Position numbers and translations under genes: made by a program
Part shown: positions 45,150 to 55,253 of the stretch, piece after piece
How the letters are laid out: each line of letters begins with the position of its first letter
Position numbering within the stretch: position 1 is the first letter of the stretch
Notes under the pieces: generated by a model
What the model saw: the letters and a program-made list of their open reading frames with translations, nothing else
What the model was told of the DNA's origin: nothing
Databases searched by the model: none
DNA from: Aegilops tauschii subsp. strangulata
Taxonomy: Eukaryota; Streptophyta; Magnoliopsida; Poales; Poaceae
Direction of reading: 5' to 3'
Assembly (NCBI RefSeq): GCF_002575655.3
Contig: NC_053037.3
Location: 47,713,242-47,777,241, forward strand
Length of the DNA stretch: 64,000 bases

Positions 45150-47233
45150 ATGGCCTCTCCGGCGGACGTTGGCGAGGTGGCCGCCGTTCACCCCAACCTG
45201 TCGATCCCGGAGCAACACGTCATCGTGGAAGCTGGTGAAGATGTTGACTACGTTTCCATGTCGAAGGCTTCATGTCAGCGGGCTTGCGTATTACTGTATC
45301 TCATGAAAGCTGGCTACAACATCAAGCTCGTCGACAACGACGGCTTCACGCGGGCCATTTCACAGGTTATGTGGTCCATCCCCAACACCTCTAGTTCAAC
45401 TGCCATCGATCTCTTCGACGGCCCTACCGCTGATCTCCTCCGGCAAGCGGTCAAGGATTTGCGATCCTTATATGCCATCGAGCCCATTTTGTCATTTTTG
45501 AAGGACACGTTCTACGGCGGTGGCTTGGAATCCTCAATTGCCAAGTCAGATCTCATCGACCACGATCACGACCACGAGCAGGGCACCCACACAGGTTCTT
45601 CCACGATGGGTTTGTGCTCTTCCAACTGGAAGGATCCCATCCATGAAATGTGAGTCAACATTCTATCAGCAAATCTTACCTTTTCTAGCTTTCCAACCCG
45701 TACCCTTTGTGTAGTAGCATTTGCCGTGCGGTGCTATAACTGTGTCGTGTTTAATTATTTCAGTTATGCAAAAATGTATTGTTCAATAGGGCTATGTGAT
45801 GTTTAAGTATGAATTGGCCACTTCAGTTTCACGAATGGCTATATTTGGTTGTTTATAGTGAGTAGATGCCTTGTTTATCTGTGTTAGGTTGCTAGGTTGG
45901 TTGCAGTGAGCATTTTTCCAGTTATCGAGCCGATGCCTTGTTTATATGTATTTTGTCTTAGTTTGGTTGAAGTGAGCATTTGTCTAGTTATCAAGCAGAT
46001 GCCTTGTTTATCTGTATTTGGTTGTTTGGTTGCTTTTTTTAGCATTTGTCCTGTTTTCAAGCAGATGCCTTGTTTATCTGTATTTTCTTGTTAGGTTGGT
46101 TGCAGTGAGCATTTGTCCAGTTTTCAAGCATATGCCATGTTTATCTATATTTGCTTGTTAGGTTGGTTCTAGTGAGACTCTGTCCAGTTTGCAATGACTA
46201 TATTTCGTTGTTATACTAATCATTTATGCCTTGTTTATTTAGTCATTCACAATGTGTTGTTCATTATGTGCAAGTCGGAACTGTGCCACTCGACAGCATC
46301 AATACCAGTTTGAACGGCTATATTTGGTTCCAGTTATGCCTGGTGTAGTTAACACATGGCCTTTATTTCAGTTTTACACATTTATCCAGTGATGTTTAAG
46401 CATTACCTACATTCTATTCATTCTCGACAATACCAGTTTGAATATCAATATTTTATGGCTATTAAGCCTGCTGTCGGTAACATTGCCTTCCATTTTATAT
46501 ATGCTTTAATAGCATGCTGAAATCAACACATTCAAGCTATCATTTGGAGATGATATTGTTTACATTTGCTATATTTGTTTGATGTTAAGGTTGTCGTACT
46601 TATCATGCCTTTCCACTACTTATGCAGGACAACAACGGGAGTTGCCACCATTTTCCGCCGAGGTTAGCTTCATCCCTCGGCTTGTACTCCCCCGTTGTTC
46701 CATAATGTAGTGCATATAGATCCAGGCCCGGACACTTGTTAGCTTCTAATGTTGACTTGTTGCTTGTAGGTACATATGCCCTTGGCAAGGATCCACGCAT
46801 CGACCCTTTTTGCGTATGGGGCAAGATATTCATGAACAAGCATCAAGTGAGGAAACTGATAAGGATTATTAGCAAAAAGATACGAATGGTGGCAAGCAAA
46901 TTATTTGTTTATGCTCTATCCAACACAACAGTGAGCTGTAGGATGGTCACTACAAACTCTGCAGCCTCCTCTTTTTACTACCCATAATGAGTTGTTAGAC
47001 AACAATGTTTGAATCTTTTTCGTTCGCAGTGGTTCCCGAAGCAGTTCACTCAAGATTACCTCACAAAGTACATGATTGGTGGACACGCAATGAAGGTTAA
47101 AGTATTTCATCCAAACTACAATGAGCATCGAGAAGTTGTAATGAAGACCGTGAAGGAGGGCACAATATGGGCATTTCGCTTCAGCTTCTCTAGCAACCAC
47201 AAAGTCTTTCGCCTCTTTCTTTACGGTCGTTAG
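45150..47233 (+). pseudogene. CACTA-carried multi-exon gene with B3-like C-terminus
   Basis: Likely exons: 45150-45649 (donor GTGAGT), 46628 to about 46690, 46770-46929 (acceptor TTGTAG, donor GTGAGC) and 47030-47233 (acceptor TTCGCAG). Start MASPADVGEVAAVHPNLSIP is preferred; an in-frame ATG at 45030 would add 40 residues. Exon 1 has SKASCQRACVLLYLMKAGYN, DLFDGPTADLLRQAVKDLRS and an acidic/His tail. Exon 3 has DPRIDPFCVWGKIFMNKHQV, RKLIRIISKKIRMVASKLFV. Exon 4, WFPKQFTQDYLTKYMIGGHA through VKEGTIWAFRFSFSSNHKVF to RLFLYGR, resembles the plant B3 DNA-binding fold (xPKxF...EGxxWxF), but the segment before VKEG looks shortened. In exon 2 a T run (ACCATTTTCCGCC) seems one base too long and leads to an early TAG. 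No disruption is seen in the other exons. B3 is an inference. Confidence 0.5.
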
Positions 47234-47394
47234 TACAACTGTGGTTCGTCATTCTTTACTTGGTGCTTCTGTAGTTCTTCATTATATGTACCTGTGCATC
47301 GAATTATGCATTCGTTGTTGAACCTATATTTGTAGTAAACCTGGTTGGATATGAAATAAGTGATTGCCTACTTTCAAATTCAAAAAGGTGATTT

Positions 47395-47850
47395 TTAAAT
47401 TAGGGATTACACTGCACATAGTTTGCAAAAGTGAAACGTCTGCGATAGACGTGGAGATCAGACACGTTTCTAGGATCCACTACGTGTGCGATCAATCTCC
47501 ACCGCACACACGATCAGCCAGGAAAAATCGTGTGCGATCAATCTCCACTGTACACACGATCAGCCAAGAAAAAACATGTGCGATTAACAACAACATCGCA
47601 CATAGTTCTTTCTTATTAAATGTTTGCGATAGTCACCTTATCACACATGCTTCAAGATTATTAACTCTCTGTGATGTTGTGTGCATCGCACACGTTTTGT
47701 ACTTCTTGGATTAACTGTGTGCGTTGTACATACTAACGGAAACGTATTCCATGGATGGACTGTGTGGAATGTACATACGAACGGAAACGATTAGCGGGGG
47801 CTGACTGTGCGGGATGTACTTACGACCGGAAACGATTTCGCGTGTATAAT
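47395..47850. repeat. Right subterminal repeats of CACTA-2
   Basis: GTGTGCGATCAATCTCCAC, CACACGATCAGCCA and later GGACTGTGTGGAATGTACAT and ACGGAAACGATT units, arranged in both directions. The following 47930-48070 is shared with the CACTA remnant at 9350-9483. Confidence 0.65.
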
Positions 47851-48073
47851 TGTTTTTTAGCACTACTGTACGTATAACCATATTTGCTCGCTCGCCGGTC
47901 GCACATGATCTCATTTTTCCTAGCGTGTGTGCTAGGAGGGCATATCCCCGACGGTTTCTGGGTCATGTGGGAACGGCCCCCCTATCGCCCACACTCACTT
48001 GGCGATGGTTCCAAATGCTGTCGCGGAAAGGGGTTTAAAACCGTTTGTATAGCACCGACGCGTACCAGTGCCT

Positions 48074-49876
48074 CCTCTGTGCTAAGGCAAGCCAGCACAA
48101 GCATTTGCATGGTGTCATGTCAATATTTATGATTTTCCAACTTGAATATGAATTATTTTCATGCATTTAATCATTTGTATGAATAATGTTTATGCTAGTT
48201 TACTTTGCAGGATAGAAGTGCTTAGTTTTCAGTAGTGTTTTGCATGCATGAACTGGTATGAAGCAGTAGAAGTATTTTTGATAGTATGGTTATGGTATAG
48301 TTAGTAGAAGTATTTTTGATAGTATGGTTATGGTATAGTTTTGATTCGGGTATGATCGGTATTATTTTCATATCGGAGTTATTGTTTTTAATATGATAAT
48401 GGCATAACTAAAAATGATGAGACAGAAAACCAGTGAAGTTGAAACCAGTAAGTTAAATTGATGAGTAGTGCAAGTAGCATGATTCTTTGAAGTTGATCCA
48501 TTTACTTTTGTGCTATGTGGATATAGTGCATGTCAGATAGTTGCATGTTCATGGCATACCGTGACTCATAGTTTATTTCAGTTCATGTTAAACCTGATAA
48601 TAAGCTCAACTTGAACATAATGTCGATCGAGTCATGGTGCCACTTAATCGAGCATCCCAGTGCAACCACATTTTCCTTTATGGGAAGTCCTTTATTCGGT
48701 CCATTGTCATGCCTCTGGTCGTTGCCTCCAACGAGGGAAGGTTACGGCCGTGCGGTACCCTGGCCTGATAAGCAGACATAACCTTGTGTGCCCGTTGTTG
48801 TTATTATGGTACCTTGTCCTCGTTTGGGACCGTTGATTAGTTTTGCCACAACGGTGGCCGTTGGATGTCTTTGGTAGACATCGGGGCCACCCATGACTTA
48901 GCCCAAGAGGGGTGTTGGTTGGAGTGGCCGAGAGAGTGTCATAGCAATGGGGGACTGTTGTCGGAATGCCAGTGGTCCACATGTATGGGAGTGCGAGGCC
49001 ATGGGTTCCGTGGTGTGGGTACACTATACTAACCTCTGCAAAGTGTTTATTATATCGATAGCCGCGTTCTCCGTTATGGACACAGCTCATAAGTAGGTCA
49101 CACCATGGGTTAACATAAATAAGCTAATCTTGCATAGTAAAGATACACCGTGACACTGGTTCTGTGATGAGATCGATGAGACCATGAGATGGTTGTTGTT
49201 GTGGAAGCCAAAGAGTTGGTTCTGTATGCGATCCGGGAGTGATCACCATATTGATGAGATTGGTATTGTTTGTGATCCGGGAGTGATCACCATTTTGATG
49301 ATATTGATTACAAGGTAACCCATTCAGTAAGTGAATCTGAGGGACTCGGTGCACGAGCATGTTCACCGCATGAGTTGTAAGTTGATGCTTTGCATGAGTC
49401 GTATGTTGTTGCTTGCATGAGTAGTATGTCGATGCATTGCATTTAACCTGCTTAATTGTCATAATATTGTTTGCCATTATGCTTATGTTTATTGTGAGCT
49501 TGGAAGTACATTCAATGTACCGACCTAGCGTGTCATGCCAGATTTCAGGAAAGTCATACCAGACCAGAGTGCGTCCCGTGTCTAGATCCTGTCCACATTG
49601 GTGTCCCTGTGCTATGGAGATCCACTTCATCGTCGTTCCGTTGGCGCGTAGTTGTCGTGTTCGAAGCCCCTTCATGATCATTAAATAATGTACATACTGT
49701 TCAGCCGCACCGTGTGTGCCGCTTAGCCTCGCTACTAGATGTAATATCGAACCTATGTTCCGCTTGCTTCAATAAAGTGGTTGTTGTCTGTAACAAGTTG
49801 TTCTGTGTTGCCAGAAGACTAGATCTCTGGGCTGGCAATGCAAGGTAAACCGGTTGCTTTGAGTCGGGGTGCCACA
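48074..49876 (+). repeat. 5' LTR, second part (after CACTA-2)
   Basis: Continues the LTR after the second CCT copy. Contains two direct duplications (AGTAGAAGTATTTTTGATAG near 48268 and 48304; GATCCGGGAGTGATCACCAT near 49231 and 49276) and a polyadenylation-type AATAAA at 49771. Ends GAGTCGGGGTGCCACA. Coding frames here are short and unsupported. Confidence 0.7.
49771..49776 (+). terminator. Possible polyadenylation signal of the LTR
   Basis: AATAAA 100 bp before the LTR end, followed by GT-rich GTGGTTGTTGTCTG. It fits the R region of a long plant LTR. Confidence 0.4.
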
Positions 49877-49880
49877 ACGC

Positions 49881-49894
49881 TTGGTATCAGAGCC
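49881..49894 (+). other. Primer binding site (initiator Met tRNA type)
   Basis: TTGGTATCAGAGCC four bases after the LTR end. This is the common plant primer site complementary to the 3' end of initiator methionine tRNA. Confidence 0.85.
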
Positions 49895-50036
49895 GCGCCG
49901 GCTGTAGGACGCGCTAGACTGCCAACGCGCTAGTGAATGGTAGTTAGACTTGAGTGGCATTAGTTTGCATCTGGTGGCTGCATTGGATGCATTTGACTTA
50001 TTGCAATTACTAACCGACTAATGATTATGTGTGTAG

Positions 50037-50837
50037 ATGGGTCCAGTTCCATACCCGTACGAGTCCGAGCCAGTACCATATCCCTCGTCGCATCCGCTTC
50101 AGAATGTATGGCGTCGACCCTACCCCAGCGGTGCTGATCTAGTGTACAAGGTGTATCGGGAGCATCTGGTGGGCTTAGTGTACGAGTACTACGCGGAGGT
50201 CACTATGCATTACAGTTCCCCTATTGGCGCTTACACTCGTTCCTCTAAGGGTGGTTTTGCTTGCACGCCTTCTCAGGCCATCCAGCTAGCCGCATTCGAC
50301 ACTCTTGTAGACTTGTGCTACAACGAGGTTCGCATGCAGACCCATCCAGGTTTCTTCTTCTACCCTTCTCTACATGAGAATGGGCGTATCCGCTCCCCTT
50401 CCATTCACCCGGCGTGTGATCGTCCGTCCAGCCACCTTTCCCGCTATATCACCGCCAGTTACCTCTTGATCGTCGAGTTGGCCCGGGAGTTGACATGCAC
50501 CTGTATCACTCTCGCTGCTGCTCGAAACAGATTCATCCTACCTACCGTTTGGGTTTACTCTGTTTGTTCCCCCAGCCTCTGTTCCAACTACTACCCGGTT
50601 AACCCTTCGAGTGCCTCGACCACCTCGACAGTGACCCCTGGTGAGTCTCCTGCTGAGTGGGCTTCACTTCTCGCTACCCCCGCAGCTCCTATGCTTCGGC
50701 CTAGACCTTCCCTTGAGGGAGAGTCCTTGAGGAAGTGTCGTCATGTGACCTTTAACCCGGAGGTTTCTGTTAACACCATCAGTTCAGGATCCGAGTCTGG
50801 GTCAGGAGAGGACCCCGCAGGTTTAGCAGAGCAGTAG
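50037..50837 (+). CDS. Unknown 266-residue ORF between primer site and gag
   Basis: Intact from ATG (50037) to TAG (50835). It starts MGPVPYPYESEPVPYPSSHP, then PYPSGADLVYKVYREHLVGL, VYEYYAEVTMHYSSPIGAYT, RSSKGGFACTPSQAIQLAAF, DTLVDLCYNEVRMQTHPGFF, and a helix LIVELARELTCTCITLAAAR. The C-terminal third is Ser/Pro/Thr-rich with SLRKCRHVTFNPEVSVN and an acidic end SGSESGSGEDPAGLAEQ. Residues about 30-100 have the rhythm of a double-stranded-RNA-binding domain (aromatic strand, SSKGG...A..LAA...L), but I would not claim that fold. It is the only large ORF of this element without stop or shift, while gag and pol downstream are full of them. It lies 140 bp after the primer site and 240 bp before gag, where gypsy elements usually have only leader. 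Function unknown. Confidence 0.7.
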   Translation: MGPVPYPYESEPVPYPSSHPLQNVWRRPYPSGADLVYKVYREHLVGLVYEYYAEVTMHYSSPIGAYTRSSKGGFACTPSQAIQLAAFDTLVDLCYNEVRMQTHPGFFFYPSLHENGRIRSPSIHPACDRPSSHLSRYITASYLLIVELARELTCTCITLAAARNRFILPTVWVYSVCSPSLCSNYYPVNPSSASTTSTVTPGESPAEWASLLATPAAPMLRPRPSLEGESLRKCRHVTFNPEVSVNTISSGSESGSGEDPAGLAEQ

Positions 50838-51077
50838 ATCGTCAGAGTAGCCGAGGTTGTTAGTACGAGTGTAGTCGTATTAGTCGCAATGCTTCCTTAT
50901 GTATGAGTACCTGTCATGATGTTTTCATGCCTGTATGAGTCTATGTATAATTCTGTTGGAACTCTTTTTATTCGCCCTGGTTTTTATCGCTTTCTTTCGG
51001 TTTTGTCGCTTGCTTTTTCCCCATTTTGGATATTGATCATCTCGGTTGCTTAATATTGGTAAAAACAAACAAATAGG

Positions 51078-52200
51078 ATGAAGAGGGGAGGCTGCAGCAA
51101 TCACGCTGGTGAGGAGGAACCTGTCCGTCGTTCCACAAGACAGGCATGCCATTCCCCCAAACTATATCCGCAACCACCGCCTCCACCGCCTGATCCACCA
51201 ACCGTTGAACAGATAATGCGTATGTTCGAAGAAAGAAGAACCAACGATCTGCTTGAACTATTGAAAAGTGTGCAGGCAATGGTAGGAAATAATGGAAACA
51301 CCAATGGCAATCACTCCAAGCTCTCAGATTTTCAAAGGACTAAGCCACCCAGTTTCACTCAAGTTGCTGACCCTATGGAAGCCGACGACTGGCTGAGGAC
51401 CATTGAAAAGAAATTGGATATTGCTCACAAAAAAGAAGGTGATAAGGTTCCATTTGCAACCCACTATCTATAAGGAGCCGCAGCTATTTGGTGGGACAAT
51501 ACTAAAGCCATGTGGCCAGCAGACGAAGAAATGACATGGGATAAGTTCAAGGAAAATTTCCGCAGGTACCACATCCCAGCCGGTATCCTGAAAGTTAAAC
51601 AGCGTGACTTCCTAGCTCTCACACAAGGCAACTTATCCGTCACTGAGTACTGGAACAAGTTCAACCATTTGGCTCATTGTTCCCTATATGATAGGCCACC
51701 GAAGAGACAAAGATTGACAGATTCCTTGGAGGACCGAATCAACACCTCAGATGCACTCTAAGTTTGCTTGACTTTCCAGATTTCCAGATTCTGGTAAACA
51801 AAGCCCTGATTGCAGAAAGGGAGCACAAACTTGTTCATGACAATAACCAGCTTATAATGATCACAAACGCAAGTTTGAGCCCAAGAAGGATGGACAGCCA
51901 GTGCAAAAGACCCGTACCTGGCAGCAGACTTAGGTTGAGTACAAGCCCAGTTGGCAGCAGAATGTTAACAAGACTTCTACCCAAGTCAATAATGGTGTGA
52001 CCAGCCTAGTGCGCGAAGATTGTCAGCGTAACAATTCATGCTTCAATTGTGGGAAAACCAGACATTACGCCAGATAGTGCCCCAAGAGCGGCAAGTCGAA
52101 TGCTCCATTCAAGTCGCAGGTCAACCACATGGGACCATACCCTGGACAGAAGACCATCCAAGGGCAAGTTCATCACCTCTCCGCAGACGAAGCCCGAGAG
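51078..52200 (+). pseudogene. gag: Gypsy gag, broken
   Basis: Starts MKRGGCSNHAGEEEPVRRST. A proline run (PQPPPPPPDPP) precedes the capsid core: MEADDWLRTIEKKLDIAHKK, then a TAA at 51471-51473, GAAAIWWDNTKAMWPADEEM, FKENFRRYHIPAGILKVKQR and LTQGNLSVTEYWNKFNHLAH in the same frame. After 51761 a shift leads to LDFPDFQILVNKALIAEREH. Near 52030 is a CCHC knuckle NSCFNCGKTRHYAR-stop-C, whose last cysteine follows a TAG. The set of motifs is typical of gag from chromovirus-like gypsy elements. Several stops and shifts disable it. Confidence 0.75.
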
Positions 52201-53995
52201 GACCCAGAAGTCGTCATTGGTATGTTTCATGTTAATAGCATACCTACAATAATTTTATTTGACTCTGGGCATCCCATCTTTTATTTCACGAAATTTTGTT
52301 GCCAAAAACAAGTTTCCTTGTTCGATTTTGGGTAAGAGTATGATGATACAATCCCCGGGATCCGTGCTCAAAAGCAATCTGGCCTGTCGCAATTTGGAGA
52401 TTGACATCAAGGGAGTCATCTTCCCAGCATCTGTGATAGTCATTGAGTTTGCGAAGTTGGATATTATTTTGGGAATGAGCTGGTTGACCCAACATCAAAT
52501 GTGCGTCAACTATGCGACTACACACTTCCTTGCTCAAAGAAGCATACCCAAGAAAGACATGGTCTTCATAGTTGTAGCTGAAGAATTGTATCTAATTCCT
52601 GTGGTCAGTGAGTTTCTAGACGTGTTTCCTGAGGAATTACCAGGAATGCCACCCGACGAGAGCTTGAGTTTGCAATTGATCTTGTGCCTGGGACATCACC
52701 TATATACAAGAAGTATTACCGGATGCCTTCATCCGAGTTAGTGGAGCTGAAGAAATAGCTTGATGAGATGCTTCAGAAAGGATATATCTGACCAAGCTCT
52801 TCACCATGGGGATCACCCGCAAATTCGTGGACAAGAAAGATGGCAGTCTCTGAATGTGTGTGAATTGCCGTCTAATGTCACTATCAAGAACAAGTATCCA
52901 CTTCCGAGGATTGATGATTTGTTCGACCAACTCAGTGGGGCAAAAGTATTCTCCAAGATTGATTTGAGGACCGGATACCACCAACTCAAGATCAAGAAGG
53001 AAGATATTCCTAAGACTGCGTTCACCACTCGATACAGTCTTTACGAATATACGGTCATGTCAATCGGTCTCACGAGCGCCCCCACCTTCTTCATGCATAT
53101 GATGAATAAAGTATTCATGGACTTCTTGGATAAGTTTGTGGTGGTCTTCATTGATGACATCCTCATATACTTGAAGAGTGAAGAAGAGCACAAGGGACAT
53201 CTCAGAGCAGTTTTGCTGAGGCTCTGTGACCATCAGCTATATGTGAAATTCAGCAAATGTGAACTTTGGCTCAAACAAGTCGGATTTTTGGGGCATGTTC
53301 TGTCAGCAGAAGGCATAGCCGTGGATCCAAGCAAAGTGATGGACGTTCTTGAATGGACAGCACCCACGACCGTGACTGGGATCCGGAGTTTTCTTGGATT
53401 AGCTTGGTACTACTGCTGTTTCATCGAAGGCTTCTCTAAGATTGCCAGGCCAATGACAGAACTGCTTAAGAAGGATAAGAAGTTTGTATGGTCGGAGGAA
53501 TGCGAGAAAAACTTCAATGAGTTAAAGACCAGGTTGACGACAACACCTGTATTGACCTTTCCAGACATCTAGCGCCGCTTTAATGTATACTGTGATGCAT
53601 CTAGAAGAGGCATAGGATGTGTGCTCATGCAAGATGGCAAGGTTGTAGCCTATGCATCCAGACTGCTACGACCGCACGAAGGAAATTACCCAATGCATGA
53701 CTTGGTGTTGGAAGCAGTCATGCACGCTTTGAAGATTTGGAGGCACTATCTCATTGGAAAAAGATGTCAATTACCGACCACAAGAGTCTCAAGTATATAT
53801 TCACCCAGCCGGACTTGAACCTCTGACAACAAAGATGGCTTGAACTGGTCAAGGATTATGATCTTGGAATAAATTACCATCCCAGTAAGGCCAACGTGGT
53901 TGCCGATGCCCTCAGTCGTTAGCCCGCCAACCTGAACGCCTTGATGGAATCTTTGCCTCCCGAACTCCAAGAAGAGATGCTAAAGTTAAAATATA
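52201..53995 (+). pseudogene. pol: Gypsy pol remnant: protease, RT, RNase H; no integrase
   Basis: The protease part begins VIGMFHVNSIPTIILFDSGH, where the DSG active site is present but followed by a small deletion and a shift; LDIILGMSWLTQHQMCVNYA follows at 52460. RT begins [16 protein letters not shown] and, after shifts and stops around 52690-52870, runs unbroken from [20 protein letters not shown] to 53569 with [20 protein letters not shown] and the catalytic FIDD ([12 protein letters not shown]). A TAG at 53570 is followed by RNase H pieces [20 protein letters not shown] and [12 protein letters not shown]. It stops at KLKYKSRCCYHKV near 53995. Integrase and chromodomain are missing. 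Confidence 0.8.
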
Positions 53996-54099
53996 AAAGT
54001 AGGTGTTGTTATCATAAAGTTAGAATATATTACTAAATATTATAAATAACGAGTGTGGAATCACTACTGCAGGATGCTGCTAATGCGACACTACGATCA

Positions 54100-54500
54100 G
54101 AGACCCTTCAAGAAACTGTGTGCGATGCAATAATTGCAAATGGTGGTGTAGCAAAACCATCAAAAATGTGCAAAACATTTGCGATGACGCATGCATCAAG
54201 CAAGGTTCAGATTTTAGTTGCGTGTGCGATGCAGGGCATATGGTTCAGTTCAATTAACTATTTGCGATGAGGAGGAACAAAAGAAACGGGCAGCTAGATG
54301 AAGGCGTGTGCGATACCAGCATACGGTTCACTCGGATGAACTGTTTGTGATTCACAAAAGAAACGGTCAGCCAAATCAAGGTCTGTGCGATATACAGCAT
54401 GTGATTCACCCAGATGAACTATTTGTGTTGATACAAGAGAACAGAAACGGTTCAATACAACAAGATGTGTGTGATATGCGGCAAACATGTCTGTAATCAG
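54100..54500. repeat. Left subterminal repeats of CACTA-3
   Basis: Units with AAACTGTGTGCGATGCAATA, GATGAACTGTTTGTGATTCA, GTCTGTGCGATATACAGCAT and AAACGGTTCAATACAACAAG. Order and wording match 38500-39010 of CACTA-2. Confidence 0.7.
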
Positions 54501-55253
54501 AAATGTGTGGGAAGACCGATAACAACAAAGACGATTCTATTAACAAGTCATGTGTGTTGTGAGCAAACGATTGCTGGTATACAATTGTCAATGATTGATG
54601 AAATCATCACCGATGGGTTCCCTTGTTTAGTCTGTGTGTGATGTGATTTGCTCTGTCTACAGGGCATCAACATATATACTTAAAAAGACAGCATTGCATA
54701 ACCAAATTAAGCATACAATTACACAAGTGACTACACACATAACATTTTCACACACCAAAGTAAGCAATTACATGCATACTAAACTAGGAGAAACAAGGAT
54801 CTAATCATCTACTTCTTGTTGCGATGATGCTTGCCATTGCTCTGCTTCTGGCTGGATCCCTGGCCGTTTTGGGGAAGGAGGCACTTCCTCATGTCAACGA
54901 TCTGCCTATACATGTCATAGCATGTGTACGCTTCCTTGGCCGCGTACACGACGTGAGCTTTGTCAAGTTTCTCCATCTAGGCCGAGTGCCAGGCATGCTT
55001 GTCGTTGTTGCAGGAATCCTTCATGTCTCAGTAGTAGGGTTTGATGATGGCCTCGGTGAGGTGAATCAGTTAGTCCTTCTCATGCTTCTTGCTGCCCCAG
55101 ATCTTGTATTGGCCCTGGATGTCGAGAAGATTCTGGCAGGCGATGCCCAAATTCTTGAGCACCTTGACATTGTTGGTGGTGTCGACCATACCGAATATGT
55201 AGTGGGGGCTGTTGACAAACCTGGCGAAACGGTCGCAAGGCCTTGTGGCCAGG

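Larger units (their letters stand above)
38484..48070 (+). mobile_element. CACTA-2: 9587-bp non-autonomous CACTA with gene cargo
   Basis: Left end CACTACTGCAGGATGCTGC, right end GCGTACCAGTG (inverted CACTGGTACGC). Flanked by the 3-bp duplication CCT (38481-38483, 48071-48073), the target length of CACTA elements. The inverted ends share only CACT plus scattered bases. Subterminal zones are full of GTGTGCGATR motifs. Inside are a coiled-coil pseudogene (39898-40499), three sets of direct repeats (41110-44485) and a B3-like multi-exon gene (45150-47233). No transposase is visible, so it must be mobilised in trans. Confidence 0.8.
36591..53995 (+). mobile_element. Plus-strand Ty3/gypsy element with long 5' LTR, 3' end missing
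   Basis: The 5' LTR starts TGTGACTCCC at 36591 and ends GTGCCACA at 49876. It is interrupted by CACTA-2 (38484-48070); without it the LTR is about 3.7 kb. A primer site TTGGTATCAGAGCC follows at 49881. Then come a 266-codon unknown ORF, broken gag, protease remnant, RT and RNase H. After about 53995 the similarity stops before any integrase, and CACTA-3 starts at 54062. The 3' LTR is absent. Confidence 0.75.

Noticed and set aside
48220..48240. TTTTCAGTAGTG as right end of CACTA-2
   Set aside because: The CCT duplication fits the end at 48070, and 48074 onward continues the interrupted LTR.
49881..49894. tRNA gene fragment
   Set aside because: TTGGTATCAGAGCC is the primer binding site of the retrotransposon; no cloverleaf sequence surrounds it.
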